Part shown: positions 28,415 through 37,423 of the stretch, one piece after another
How positions within the stretch are numbered: the stretch's first letter is position 1
Layout: the number at the start of each line of letters is the position of its first letter
Assembly: GCA_028282885.1 (NCBI GenBank)
Contig: JANQGX010000038.1
Location: 62,001 to 126,000 of the forward strand
DNA length: 64,000 bases
Direction of reading: 5' to 3'
Origin: SAR324 cluster bacterium
Lineage (GTDB): Bacteria; SAR324; XYD2-FULL-50-16
The notes under the pieces: model-generated
Seen by the model: the letters and a program-made list of their open reading frames with translations, nothing else
The model's database searches: none
What the model was told of the DNA's origin: nothing
Program-made: the position numbers and the translations under genes

Positions 28415-28572
28415 TATTCATCTCCTTCTTAGGTTTCTTTTTTGATATCCATCCCGGTCGGAAGGCATTACAGCTCAAAACCCCGGGACACGGGGATTGA
28501 GACGCCGAGCTGTCGGACATTTACCCGGAACTCCGGGGATGAGTTCATGCGTGTATTTTATCTTGTTTCCTG

Positions 28573-28594
28573 GCTGTTTTAACCTGAAAACAGC
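28573..28594 (-). terminator. Hairpin downstream of the carboxylase operon
   Basis: GCTGTTTT and AAAACAGC form a perfect 8-bp stem with a 6-base loop, 30 bases past the biotin carboxylase stop on the minus strand. No T run follows, so it is a weak terminator candidate. The rest of 28415-28623 contains GC-rich imperfect repeats but no gene. Confidence 0.35.
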
Positions 28595-28623
28595 GCAAAG
28601 CTAATGTAAAACTACCTGTTCAT

Positions 28624-30000
28624 TTAATCTTCGTCATCCTCGTCTTCATCCTCATCAGGAACAAACCTGGTGATATAGCCGGTATCAAAGCTACCGGATC
28701 TGAAATCGGGATCGTCCATTACCCGAAGATAAAGCGGAATTGTGGTTTTCAGGGGCCGCATACGATACTCGCCCAGTGCCCGTTTCATTATGCTTATTGC
28801 CCCTTCGCGCGTTGCATCATAGCTGATCAACTTGGCAATCAGGGAATCATAATAGATTGGCAGTTCATATCCCTGGTGGAGATGAGTATCCAATCGAACA
28901 CCGTAACCTCCCGGTGCATGGTATTCCGTGATTGTGCCCGGAGAGGGCAGGAAATTTCGCTCGGGATCCTCCGCATTGATGCGACACTCAATTGCCCAAC
29001 CCTGAATGCTGAGGTCACTTGAGTCATATCCCAAGGGCTCGCCGGCAGCCAATCGAATCTGCTCTTTCACCAGGTCCACTCCGGTAATCATCTCGGTGAT
29101 GGGATGCTCAACCTGGATACGGGAATTGATTTCAATAAAATAGAAATCTCCCTGTTCATCCAGAAGGAATTCAACGGTGCCGGCATTAAAATAGGAGATA
29201 GCTTTGGCTGCCCTGACCGCCGCCTTGCCCATTTTCTGCCTTAGTTCTTCGTCCAGTCGCGGTGAAGGCGCCTCTTCGATAAGTTTTTGAAACCTGCGCT
29301 GAATGGAACACTCCCTTTCAAAAAGGTGAATAATGTTGCCGTGTTTGTCTGCAAGAATTTGAAATTCGATATGCCTCGGATTCTCAATGAACTTCTCAAT
29401 ATACACCTCATTATTTCCAAAAGCGGCTCCCGCCTCCATTCTGGCTATCGGAAACTCCTCTGCCAGCATCTCCTCGTCATTGCAGATTCGAATTCCCCTG
29501 CCACCGCCACCTGCGGATGATTTGATCATCACCGGATAGCCGATTTCTTCCGCGATACTCCATGCATCATCAAGACTCTCCACACCACCGGAACTACTGG
29601 GGATGACCGGGACACCTGCTTCAATCATCTTCTGTTTGCCGGCAATCTTGTCACCGGCCAGGGACAGATTTTCCGGTGTCGGTCCGATAAATACTACACC
29701 CTCGGACTGACAAGCCCTGGCAAAAGCCTCCTTCTCAGCCAGGTATCCGTAACCCGGGTGAATAGCTTCAGCCCCGGTTGTCTTGGCAGCCTGAAGAATA
29801 TTATCGATATTAAGATAGCTTTTACTGCTGACCGCCTCCCCGATACAAACACTTTCATCAGCGAGTTTTACCGCCATGGATTCGGCGTCTGCCTCCGAAT
29901 AAGCAGCAACTGCATGAATCCCCAACTCTTTGCAAGCCCTGACAATCCGCAGGGCTATCTCACCACGATTGGCGATCAGTATCTTTTTGAATTTAGGCAT
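28624..30000 (-). CDS. accC: Biotin carboxylase subunit of an acyl-CoA carboxylase
   Basis: ATP-dependent carboxylation of biotin on the carrier protein. It is 458 residues, with the family's N-domain KILIANRGEIALRIVRACKE, the ATP-grasp glycine loop SSAGGGGRGI, RECSIQRRFQKLIEEAP, and the active-site block FIEINSRIQVEHPITE. The usual RRHQK reads RRFQK here. The protein ends in a very acidic tail (DEDEDEDDED), which is unusual. It is the last gene of the operon, 50 bases after the carrier gene. Whether the complex makes malonyl-CoA or another acyl product depends on the carboxyltransferases. Confidence 0.93.
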   Translation of the reverse strand: MPKFKKILIANRGEIALRIVRACKELGIHAVAAYSEADAESMAVKLADESVCIGEAVSSKSYLNIDNILQAAKTTGAEAIHPGYGYLAEKEAFARACQSEGVVFIGPTPENLSLAGDKIAGKQKMIEAGVPVIPSSSGGVESLDDAWSIAEEIGYPVMIKSSAGGGGRGIRICNDEEMLAEEFPIARMEAGAAFGNNEVYIEKFIENPRHIEFQILADKHGNIIHLFERECSIQRRFQKLIEEAPSPRLDEELRQKMGKAAVRAAKAISYFNAGTVEFLLDEQGDFYFIEINSRIQVEHPITEMITGVDLVKEQIRLAAGEPLGYDSSDLSIQGWAIECRINAEDPERNFLPSPGTITEYHAPGGYGVRLDTHLHQGYELPIYYDSLIAKLISYDATREGAISIMKRALGEYRMRPLKTTIPLYLRVMDDPDFRSGSFDTGYITRFVPDEDEDEDDED

Positions 30001-30050
30001 GATCGTATGTTTTTATGAGTGGAAACAGTGTTTCATGATAACATTGACAA

Positions 30051-30311
30051 TTAATCGGTCTCGATAACAAACAAAACCTCGTCATCTTTCACAGGAGTTT
30101 CATTCTCCACAATTATCTCAACCACCCTGCCGGAAATCTTGGACTTGATTTTCTGAAAGACCTTCATGGTTTCCAGCAACCCCAACACCTGCTTTTTCTT
30201 CACCTCTGTTCCAATCTCCACATACGGGGCCACTTCCGGTGCCGGCCTGCGATAAAACACACCCGACATGGGCGCTTTTACTTCCACTCTCTTTCCACCT
30301 GATCCCGTCAT
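30051..30311 (-). CDS. Biotin carboxyl carrier protein (short)
   Basis: An 86-residue single biotinyl domain. The biotin-accepting lysine is in LLETMKVFQKI, a variant of the usual EAMKM. The segment YRRPAPEVAPYVEIGTEV resembles the thumb region found in acetyl-CoA carboxylase carriers. The N-terminal extension of standard AccB (about 70 residues) is missing. The start is supported by GGAGGAG five bases before the ATG. It lies between the second carboxyltransferase (272-base gap) and the biotin carboxylase (50 bases). The 30312-30583 gap contains no gene. Confidence 0.9.
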   Translation of the reverse strand: MTGSGGKRVEVKAPMSGVFYRRPAPEVAPYVEIGTEVKKKQVLGLLETMKVFQKIKSKISGRVVEIIVENETPVKDDEVLFVIETD

Positions 30312-30583
30312 TGAATCTCCTCCACATAAAGATAATTAAATAAATCCTGGTAAAAACTTCGAGTCGGACAATTACGACAGACCCGAAAGAGCGGTTGATG
30401 TGAACGCATGCAAGTCAATAGTGACGCCGGCTTGGATGATCCTGATGAAATCCGGCATTAAAACCTGAATTGTCTGAATGCCAAAGTATTTCAAGCTTTT
30501 AGCCGAATGAGTCTCGGATCATCTTGCAAGGTGTTTCTGACTGACAGGTTATCATTTCAACCACACGCAGCCGTCAATAATCC

Positions 30584-32140
30584 CTAGGTTGGCGGTGCAC
30601 CGTGACACTTGGCTCTTTCCGGCAACTCCTCAGTCTTGTTTGCCGTCAGAGCAAGGGACTCGATGATCACCCTCCGGGTATCCGCGGGATCAATGATCTC
30701 ATCAACTACCTGACCCGTAAACGCCCGGGCTGCATCAAATACATCCACTTTTTCCCTGGAACGGTTAAGATATCCGGCATAGGCGTCCTCTTCAATGCCT
30801 TTATCATAGATCTCGCTATAATCGAGCGTGGAGGCCTCCACCGCGAATCGTGCTATTGGCCAGGCATAAGTCAGATCGACCCCCATGGATTTCACTCCTC
30901 CCATCACCAGACTGCCCGCATCGGCGTATGACTCGCGAAGCATTACGCTGACCTTGGGAATGGTGGCCGTTGCATAAACATCCAGAATCTTGCCGAAATG
31001 ACGAAGAAGTCCGATTCTTTCCTGCTCCTCTCCCGGTACTTCCGGAGGAGTATCCACCAGGTTCACGAGGGGAATCCGGTAGGCATCAAGCACCTGCAGA
31101 AATCTATAATATTTGTCACAGGAATTGATTTCAAGAATACTGCCCGACTCTGCGGGATTGTTGGCGACCAGTCCGACAGTGCGACCATCAAATCTGCAAA
31201 AGCAGGTAATCAGGTTCTTTGCGTATTCATCCTTGATCTCAAAAAACTCCCCATTATCCACAATCGAGCTGATCACCTCATGCATGTCGTAGGTCTTTTC
31301 ATAATCATCCGGTACCAACTCGACAAGATCATCCACGCTTCTCACCGGATCATCTTCTGTCTCCATTATCGGAACCCGTTCCCTGTAGCTCGAAGGCAGG
31401 TATGAAAGCAGTTTTTGAGCCTTGAGAATGGTCTCTTTGTCATCCGCTCCCACCACATCGCAAGTCCCACTGAGCGTCATATGATAATCGGCACTTCCCA
31501 CATCTTTATTGAACTTTTCCGATGTCGCAGCCTGGGTTTGCCTGGGACCACCCAACCAGAGATTCCCGGTCTCTCTTGACATCAACAGAAAATCGCATAA
31601 GGTTGGAGCATAGGCCTGTCCCGCAATACAAGGTCCCATCAACAGGTTAAGTTGGGGAATCAGACCCGAATAACGGGATTGCAGCAAGAAGTACCAGTCG
31701 ATACCTGCCGGCGTGACGTCCTGATATCCCAGCCGTCCACCTGAGGAATCCAGAAGGGAGATAAAGGGAATGCCCCAGTTGGCCGCCAATTTCATGAGCT
31801 CGGCGAACTTCTGAATATGCTGAGCACCGATAGATCCTCCCAGAACCGTAAAATCGCTGGCGTATACCGCCACTGTTCTGCCGTCGATTTTGCCTGTCCC
31901 CATTACCGCACCATCACAGGGAGCATCGGACTTCTTTCCATCCATACGCTGTCCGGTGGTATTCACGCAGGATCCCAGTTCCCGAAAGGTCTTATCATCC
32001 AACAGCAGATCAATCCTCTCTCTTGCTGTCATCTTGTTCCGGGAGTGTTGCCGGTCAATATGCTTCTGTCCTCCCCCCAGCAGATTCTTCTCCTGAATCT
32101 CCTTTAACTTCTCAATTCCAGCCTTCATCCGTTCAGTCAT
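30584..32140 (-). CDS. Acyl-CoA carboxyltransferase subunit, paralogue 2
   Basis: A 518-residue propionyl/acetyl-CoA carboxylase beta-type protein with the crotonase-like double domain. The first half has NKMTARERIDLLLDD, TVLGGSIGAQHIQK and LLDSSGGRLGY; the second half has PLVNLVDTPPEVPG and TYAWPIARFAVEA. The second oxyanion-hole motif, usually SYGGA, reads SYADAG, so this copy may be a partly specialised partner of the upstream paralogue. The ATG at 32140 has AAGG seven bases upstream; an in-frame start at 32185 would overlap the upstream stop. Confidence 0.88.
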   Translation of the reverse strand: MTERMKAGIEKLKEIQEKNLLGGGQKHIDRQHSRNKMTARERIDLLLDDKTFRELGSCVNTTGQRMDGKKSDAPCDGAVMGTGKIDGRTVAVYASDFTVLGGSIGAQHIQKFAELMKLAANWGIPFISLLDSSGGRLGYQDVTPAGIDWYFLLQSRYSGLIPQLNLLMGPCIAGQAYAPTLCDFLLMSRETGNLWLGGPRQTQAATSEKFNKDVGSADYHMTLSGTCDVVGADDKETILKAQKLLSYLPSSYRERVPIMETEDDPVRSVDDLVELVPDDYEKTYDMHEVISSIVDNGEFFEIKDEYAKNLITCFCRFDGRTVGLVANNPAESGSILEINSCDKYYRFLQVLDAYRIPLVNLVDTPPEVPGEEQERIGLLRHFGKILDVYATATIPKVSVMLRESYADAGSLVMGGVKSMGVDLTYAWPIARFAVEASTLDYSEIYDKGIEEDAYAGYLNRSREKVDVFDAARAFTGQVVDEIIDPADTRRVIIESLALTANKTEELPERAKCHGAPPT

Positions 32141-32181
32141 ATTGTTACCTTTTTCAAATTCGTTTTTAGCCCGATTCCGGT

Positions 32182-33729
32182 TCAAGCCGGTTTAATATAC
32201 CGCTTTTTATTTGGCAACGTTTCCCGTTTGGCCCTGACCACTTCCAGGGAGCGAATGATACAAGACCTCGTTTCCCTGGGGTCAATCGGTTCCTCAATCA
32301 TGTAATAACTGGTCCAGTCTTTTGAGTTCATGACGCTGAAGTGCTCCTTGAGAACATTGAGGTAGGAGTTATAGACCTCATTGTAGTTCCCGTCCTCTTT
32401 TGCCTTGGTCAATTCCTTGTGAAAAATCGCCTGTACGACCGCATCGGGACCGGTAGGTGCAAATTCACCGGTTGGCCAAGCATAAATAAAATCCGGATGC
32501 ATCTTGGAGCATCCCATCACGATATTAGCCCCCCCATAGGACCTCCGCAATACAACTGATATTTTGCGGTTGGTCAGATGAGAATAGGAGTGCAGGTTTT
32601 TGGCTCCGTGGCGGATAATCCCCACCCTTTCCCAGGCGTCGCCCGGCACGTAAGCTGTACTGTCAACCAGGTTGACCAGGGGGATATTGAAACAGTCCAG
32701 GAAATTAATGAAACGGTCGTACTTGTCCGAGGAATCGATCTCAAAGATCCCTCCTTTTTCATCCGGATTGTTCGCAACAATCCCCACCACTTCACCGTTC
32801 ATAGAGGCAAATCCGGTTACCAGGTGCATGGCAAAATCCTCTTTCAGCTCGAAGAACTCCCCGTCATCTACAATCAGATCGATGATTTCATGAATGTCAT
32901 AGGTATGCCTTGGATCATCCGGCATGATATCCAGCAGAGCCCCCTCTTTCCTCTCCGGATCGTCCTCTGTAATTCTAGTCGGTGATTTTTCCCAACAACT
33001 TTGGGGAAGGAAAGCCAACAGTTCCTGAGTCAACTCAATGGCCTCTTCATCACTCTCGGCAATCAGATCACACTGGCCCGCCAACTCCATTTGAAAATCC
33101 GCTCCACCCGCGTCATCGGACTCTATTTCACCGCCCAACCAAAGAAAACCGGTTTCACGATTGATAACGAGAAAATCCGCCAACGCCGGAACAGACGCAA
33201 AACTTCCCGTGCAGGGCCCTAATAGCAACATGATCCTGGGCACAACACCGGAGTAAAGAGAGAGGTTACGGATAATCTTTGCCAGTCCATTCAGGCCGGT
33301 GTCTCCGTTTGATATCCCCAGTCTTTCTCCGGCGGAATCGATCATTCCGATGATTGGTATCCTTCTCTGACCGGCCATCTCAATCAGATCCGCAATCTTC
33401 CAGGCCGCCTGGTCCCCCAGTGATCCCGACATAACAGTGAAGTCCATGGCAAACAGCATAACGGAGCGTCGGTTGATTTTAGCGAATCCCATCACAACCC
33501 CTTCTGCCGGGCTCAAACGATTGATACCATCGAGAGGCGGTCTGGAATCCCGTACCAGGGAACCCACTTCATCAAAAGATCCTTCATCCGCCAGTTTTTC
33601 GATTCTCTCCCTGGCAGTCAGCTTGCCCAGTTGATGTTGAATTTCAATTCTCTCTTTACCCCCGGCTGCCAGACATTCCCTACGATTCTTCTCCAGCTTT
33701 TCCAGGTACCTGTCCATCCATTTTCCCAT
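32182..33729 (-). CDS. Acyl-CoA carboxyltransferase subunit, paralogue 1
   Basis: A 515-residue carboxyltransferase of the PccB/AccD-type family that moves the carboxyl group from biotin to an acyl-CoA. Both oxyanion-hole regions look intact: VMSGSLGDQAAWK with MIDSAGERLG, and RRSYGGANIVMG followed by YAWPTGEFAP. It is the first gene of a four-gene operon (two carboxyltransferases, carrier, biotin carboxylase), 41 bases before paralogue 2. Candidate substrates are acetyl-, propionyl- or a branched or aromatic acyl-CoA. The pairing of two full-length paralogues suggests a hetero-oligomer (inference). Confidence 0.9.
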   Translation of the reverse strand: MGKWMDRYLEKLEKNRRECLAAGGKERIEIQHQLGKLTARERIEKLADEGSFDEVGSLVRDSRPPLDGINRLSPAEGVVMGFAKINRRSVMLFAMDFTVMSGSLGDQAAWKIADLIEMAGQRRIPIIGMIDSAGERLGISNGDTGLNGLAKIIRNLSLYSGVVPRIMLLLGPCTGSFASVPALADFLVINRETGFLWLGGEIESDDAGGADFQMELAGQCDLIAESDEEAIELTQELLAFLPQSCWEKSPTRITEDDPERKEGALLDIMPDDPRHTYDIHEIIDLIVDDGEFFELKEDFAMHLVTGFASMNGEVVGIVANNPDEKGGIFEIDSSDKYDRFINFLDCFNIPLVNLVDSTAYVPGDAWERVGIIRHGAKNLHSYSHLTNRKISVVLRRSYGGANIVMGCSKMHPDFIYAWPTGEFAPTGPDAVVQAIFHKELTKAKEDGNYNEVYNSYLNVLKEHFSVMNSKDWTSYYMIEEPIDPRETRSCIIRSLEVVRAKRETLPNKKRYIKPA

Positions 33730-34521
33730 GATCCGACTCTCCCGATCTAAGTTTTCCGATTCCCGAGCAGTTTTGATGTTTTCGCCACAGTATGGATTAA
33801 AAACGCCAGCATTCTTTTACCCGTTCCATACCAGTGGATAGCAACTTCTGTTTTTAACAAAAGGATTCTGTCTGTCTGGATTGTTAGCAGAATCTGTGCC
33901 TTAAAATTTCATGTTTTATTTCATATGCTTAGCAGATAATGAATATCAAAGTATCAAATAAATACCATATATGACGTCATTACACCTTATTTGGCACTCA
34001 ATATTCTTACCAGGTCTCATCTGGCAAGCCAAATGTCGTATCAACCGTGAATCAGTGGAAATGCTGAGACCTGCATTGGTTAAGTGCCCCTGCAGATCCG
34101 TGGGATCGAAGCCACGGTTGAACATTGACACGACACCGGCTCATTACTTGTGAATCGATCGGTTTTCAAAAGAGGACAATTAAAAAAAATAACACCATAT
34201 ACGGCGTCAACTAAAATCCAAATCGGGAACGCAATACACCCAGATACGAGTTAACATAACGGTTCGGCGATCAATTCGATTCTTGGATCTTGTGCAGGAG
34301 AAATCCCCGAAGATGTTTGGGAAAACGACGAAAAACAACCCCCTTGTGGCCCTGTTTCTGGCTGCGATCAATAACTTATACGCAAAAAAGCGATATCCTG
34401 AATAAAATGAGATACCGGGCCTAATTCATATCGATATGTTCTAAGAGTAAAGGGGCGATATCTGTTTTCACCTCCCCGGAGGCTAAGTGCCCCCCGCATT
34501 AAAATCTCAACCAAAGAGCAA
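33730..34521. other. Long intergenic region with a pair of near-palindromic boxes
   Basis: 792 bases separate the carboxylase operon from the YitT gene, which diverge from here. Two related 16-bp boxes, ACCATATATGACGTCA at 33964-33979 and ACCATATACGGCGTCA at 34194-34209, match at 14 positions; the first ends in the palindrome TGACGTCA. Between them the minus strand has a 61-codon frame (33946-34131) with a protein-like middle (GFDPTDLQGHLTNAGLSIST) but no ribosome site, which may be a gene remnant. An AT-rich stretch near 33900-33960 may hold the carboxylase promoter. A short CCTCC-CC-GGAGG hairpin lies just before YitT. Confidence 0.4.
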
Positions 34522-35373
34522 ATGAAACTTTCACCAAAACTACATGCTTCCATAAATCTGCTGGGTGGTTGCCTGGCGACTGCCACCGGGATATCCCTTT
34601 TCCTGAGGCCGGCAAATATATTCTCTGGTGGCATCCCCGGTATCGCTATTATTCTGATCAATATCCTGGGTCAGGATTTCCACAAGTACCTGGGGATCAT
34701 AATGTTTGTTCTTCAGGTGATTTGTCTCATCATTCAACTCATCTTTGGGGGAAGGTCGCGTCTGGTCAAGGGTGTGATTACAGCCTTTATTATGAGCAGC
34801 CTGGTACAAACCATTACCTGGTTTACACTTGAGGTCAAAATCTCTGAAAACGGGCTGTTGATGGCAATTGCGGGATCGGTGCTTGTCGGAGCAGGCGTGG
34901 GATTGGTTCTGAACTCGGGATTTAATTTTGCAGGAACGGTGGGAATTGCTGATATGATTTCCCAGAAATTAAGAATGCCGCCGGGAAAAGTGGTTTTGCT
35001 TTTCGAATCGGGCATCCTGGTATTCGGAACCTTTGTTATCGGACTTGAGAACGCCCTCATTTCTGCTGTTGGTATTTTCCTGATGGGGCGAACGATTAAT
35101 TACATAACCTTCGGGCGGTTCCACTACAGGCAGTTAACGATCGTTTCCGGGCAGGCGGATCAAATAGCGAAGGTGCTGCAAAACGAAGTCAAACGGGATA
35201 TCAGTTTGATCAGATCTGAAAATGTTACGGAAAACCGAAACCAGGCAGTGCTGATGGTATTGATTCGTCATGATCGATTGGGGATTATTCAGGATCTGGT
35301 TCAATCCCAAGATCCCGGCGCCCTGATTGTTGCATCCAATATTGATAATCTGATCGAAGCAGAACCGGATTGA
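34522..35373 (+). CDS. YitT-family membrane protein
   Basis: A 283-residue inner-membrane protein of the YitT (DUF161 plus DUF2179) family. Five or six hydrophobic segments occupy residues 8-195, including the characteristic FLRPANIFSGGIPGIAIIL and NSGFNFAGTVGIADMIS. The cytoplasmic C-terminal domain (about 205-283, with RDISLIRSENVT) is a ferredoxin-like fold found across the family. Function is not firmly established; transport or osmotic/redox roles have been suggested for relatives. It is a single gene, convergent with tctA 20 bases away, with no terminator visible. Confidence 0.85.
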   Translation: MKLSPKLHASINLLGGCLATATGISLFLRPANIFSGGIPGIAIILINILGQDFHKYLGIIMFVLQVICLIIQLIFGGRSRLVKGVITAFIMSSLVQTITWFTLEVKISENGLLMAIAGSVLVGAGVGLVLNSGFNFAGTVGIADMISQKLRMPPGKVVLLFESGILVFGTFVIGLENALISAVGIFLMGRTINYITFGRFHYRQLTIVSGQADQIAKVLQNEVKRDISLIRSENVTENRNQAVLMVLIRHDRLGIIQDLVQSQDPGALIVASNIDNLIEAEPD

Positions 35374-35392
35374 GCAGTGAATGACATCCCTG

Positions 35393-36928
35393 TCAAGTGC
35401 TTTTCAAGTCGCTCGTTGTCGACTCTTTTGCCAGTCTCTTTTCTGATTTCCTTTTCCAGGTCACAAAGCTCAGGAGTAAGAGACCGGAAAGGCTGAAAAC
35501 CACCGCCACCGGGTGTTGAATCATTTTCACCAGTTCACCATCCGTAAGCAGCATCATCTGCGTCAGCGGCAGTTCCCACATTTTACCCAGAACAAAGGCG
35601 ATGACAAAAGTAATGACGGGGATCTTCAGCAGACGCATAAAAAAACCGATGATTCCGAATACCACCATCAGGACGCAGCCGACCATTTCATTGGCACTGA
35701 TCCAGGCACCCGTCATACAGAGAAGAAGCACTACGGGATAAACAATGGATTGAGGAACCTTTGCCACCAACCCGAACATCTGCAAACCCAATCTTCCGAT
35801 GGCCAGATTGGAGATATTGGCAATCACCATGGCAGTGAAAAGAGCATAGATCAGCCTTCCCTGGTCCTGAAAAAGGGTAGGACCGGGAGTCACCCCGTGA
35901 ATGGTTAGGGCGCCAACCAGAAAGGCAGCAGCCACATTCCCCGGAATTCCGAGCGTCAGTAATGGAATCAGGTTGGAACCGGATACCGAGCTGTTCGCAG
36001 CCTCCGCAGCCGCTATTCCTTCCAGCTCACCTGTTCCGAATTTATCGGCATTTTTGGAGGCTCGTTTGGCCAGTGTATATCCGGTTACTGCAGCCAGGGT
36101 TGATCCTATACCCGGCGTGGCTCCAATAGCGGTGCCTATGGCACCCGATCTCAAAATCGTCCTGCCACAGGAAACATAATCCTTCAATCCCAGGCGATTC
36201 GCGTCTTTTCCCGCTGAAGGCGGCAGAGTGGAGGTGACTTTATTCCCGCTGTTTCGTATCGCCATCAACACTTCTCCCAGAACCAACACGCCGATTCCAA
36301 CCGAAACCAGGGAAAGTCCGTCTTCCAGCTCCAGAATATCAAAAGTCATCCTCGGTGTCCCTTCACCGGGAGCCAGACCAACCGCTGCCAGGAGAAAACC
36401 CGTGCCGGCTGCCAGCATACCCTTGAATGGATCATCACCGATCATACACATGATCAGGCAGATGGAGAAGAAAATAATAGCAGCCAGATCTGTCGGTCCC
36501 AGCATCAGGGCAACCATGGCGATAGGTGCGGAAACCGTGAACAGAACCAGATCGGACATCGTATCACCGCTGACAGAGCTATACAAAGCCATTTTCAGGG
36601 CCTTGAAAGGCTTCCCCTTTTTTGCCAGCGGATAACCGTCGATAGCTGTAATTGCCGAATCAGGAGTCCCCGGGGTGTTGAGAAGTATGGCCGGAACAGC
36701 GCCCCCCACCGTGGATCCTTTCATAATCCCTACCAGCATGCCAATGGCTGCCAGCGGCTGCAAATAGAAAGTCATGGGTACCGCAATGGCAATTGCCATG
36801 GGACCATTCAATCCCGGAATGGATCCAACCAGAATCCCGATTAGAACTCCCAGAACAACAAATGCGATGGTATAGAAATTCAGTGCGTCTCCGATTCCTC
36901 CCAGGATGATATCCATACTGACCGGCAT
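35393..36928 (-). CDS. tctA: Tripartite tricarboxylate transporter, large permease TctA
   Basis: A 511-residue membrane protein with about twelve segments, forming the transport channel of a substrate-binding-protein-dependent secondary transporter. Family motifs: GILVGSIPGLNGPMAIAIAV near residue 35, GGAVPAILLNTPGTPDS near 75, and SGSNLIPLLTLGIPGNVAAA near 320. AGGAG lies seven bases before the ATG. It is the last gene of the operon, 27 bases after tctB. Substrates of the family range from citrate to aromatic acids such as terephthalate, so the substrate should be inferred from the neighbouring enzymes. Confidence 0.93.
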   Translation of the reverse strand: MPVSMDIILGGIGDALNFYTIAFVVLGVLIGILVGSIPGLNGPMAIAIAVPMTFYLQPLAAIGMLVGIMKGSTVGGAVPAILLNTPGTPDSAITAIDGYPLAKKGKPFKALKMALYSSVSGDTMSDLVLFTVSAPIAMVALMLGPTDLAAIIFFSICLIMCMIGDDPFKGMLAAGTGFLLAAVGLAPGEGTPRMTFDILELEDGLSLVSVGIGVLVLGEVLMAIRNSGNKVTSTLPPSAGKDANRLGLKDYVSCGRTILRSGAIGTAIGATPGIGSTLAAVTGYTLAKRASKNADKFGTGELEGIAAAEAANSSVSGSNLIPLLTLGIPGNVAAAFLVGALTIHGVTPGPTLFQDQGRLIYALFTAMVIANISNLAIGRLGLQMFGLVAKVPQSIVYPVVLLLCMTGAWISANEMVGCVLMVVFGIIGFFMRLLKIPVITFVIAFVLGKMWELPLTQMMLLTDGELVKMIQHPVAVVFSLSGLLLLSFVTWKRKSEKRLAKESTTSDLKST

Positions 36929-36955
36929 CTACTTTCTCCTATTGTGAATGTTTGA

Positions 36956-37396
36956 TCAGGGAAGACTTCGTCCCAACAGAACATCTATGCAGATCCAGAT
37001 GATAAAAGGTGATATGGTCGATACCAGCACCAGGTGGAGCGGACGTCTCTCACCCAACAGTATCATAGTGGAGAAAACCAGCATGGTACCGCCTGCCAGA
37101 AAATGGACAAGTTGAAACAGCACCAGGGTCAAGCCAAACAAAACGGCCATGAGTGAGCCAAACCGGAGATTCCGGCTCAGCCCAGGGAGATTGATGGCGG
37201 CTGGTTTGCTGCGCAGGGATATCAGCAGCATGCCGATCCCACCTGCAAGCAGGATCACGGCCCCGATATTGGGATAAAACGCCGGGGAAACGGAGCTCAT
37301 CATGGGGGGAATATGCTGGTGGGGAATGATGACCCCCAGCAGTAGAAGCCCCAGGGCTGTTCCGAACAGCCCGAGCAGAAACAGAGGTTTGTCCAT
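36956..37396 (-). CDS. tctB: Tripartite tricarboxylate transporter, small permease TctB
   Basis: A 146-residue protein with four hydrophobic segments, the normal size and layout of TctB. Sequence conservation is low in this family, so the call rests on size, topology (for example LFLLGLFGTALGLLLLGVII at the start and an Asp-containing last segment) and position between tctC and tctA. The small gaps on both sides (27 bases) indicate a single transcript. Confidence 0.85.
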   Translation of the reverse strand: MDKPLFLLGLFGTALGLLLLGVIIPHQHIPPMMSSVSPAFYPNIGAVILLAGGIGMLLISLRSKPAAINLPGLSRNLRFGSLMAVLFGLTLVLFQLVHFLAGGTMLVFSTMILLGERRPLHLVLVSTISPFIIWICIDVLLGRSLP

Positions 37397-37423
37397 GGTA
37401 TCGTCTGATTGATGAAGAATTTC

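Noticed and set aside
33946..34131. 61-codon minus-strand frame as a functional small gene
   Set aside because: No ribosome site and the frame runs through one of the repeated boxes at its end; kept only as a possible remnant.
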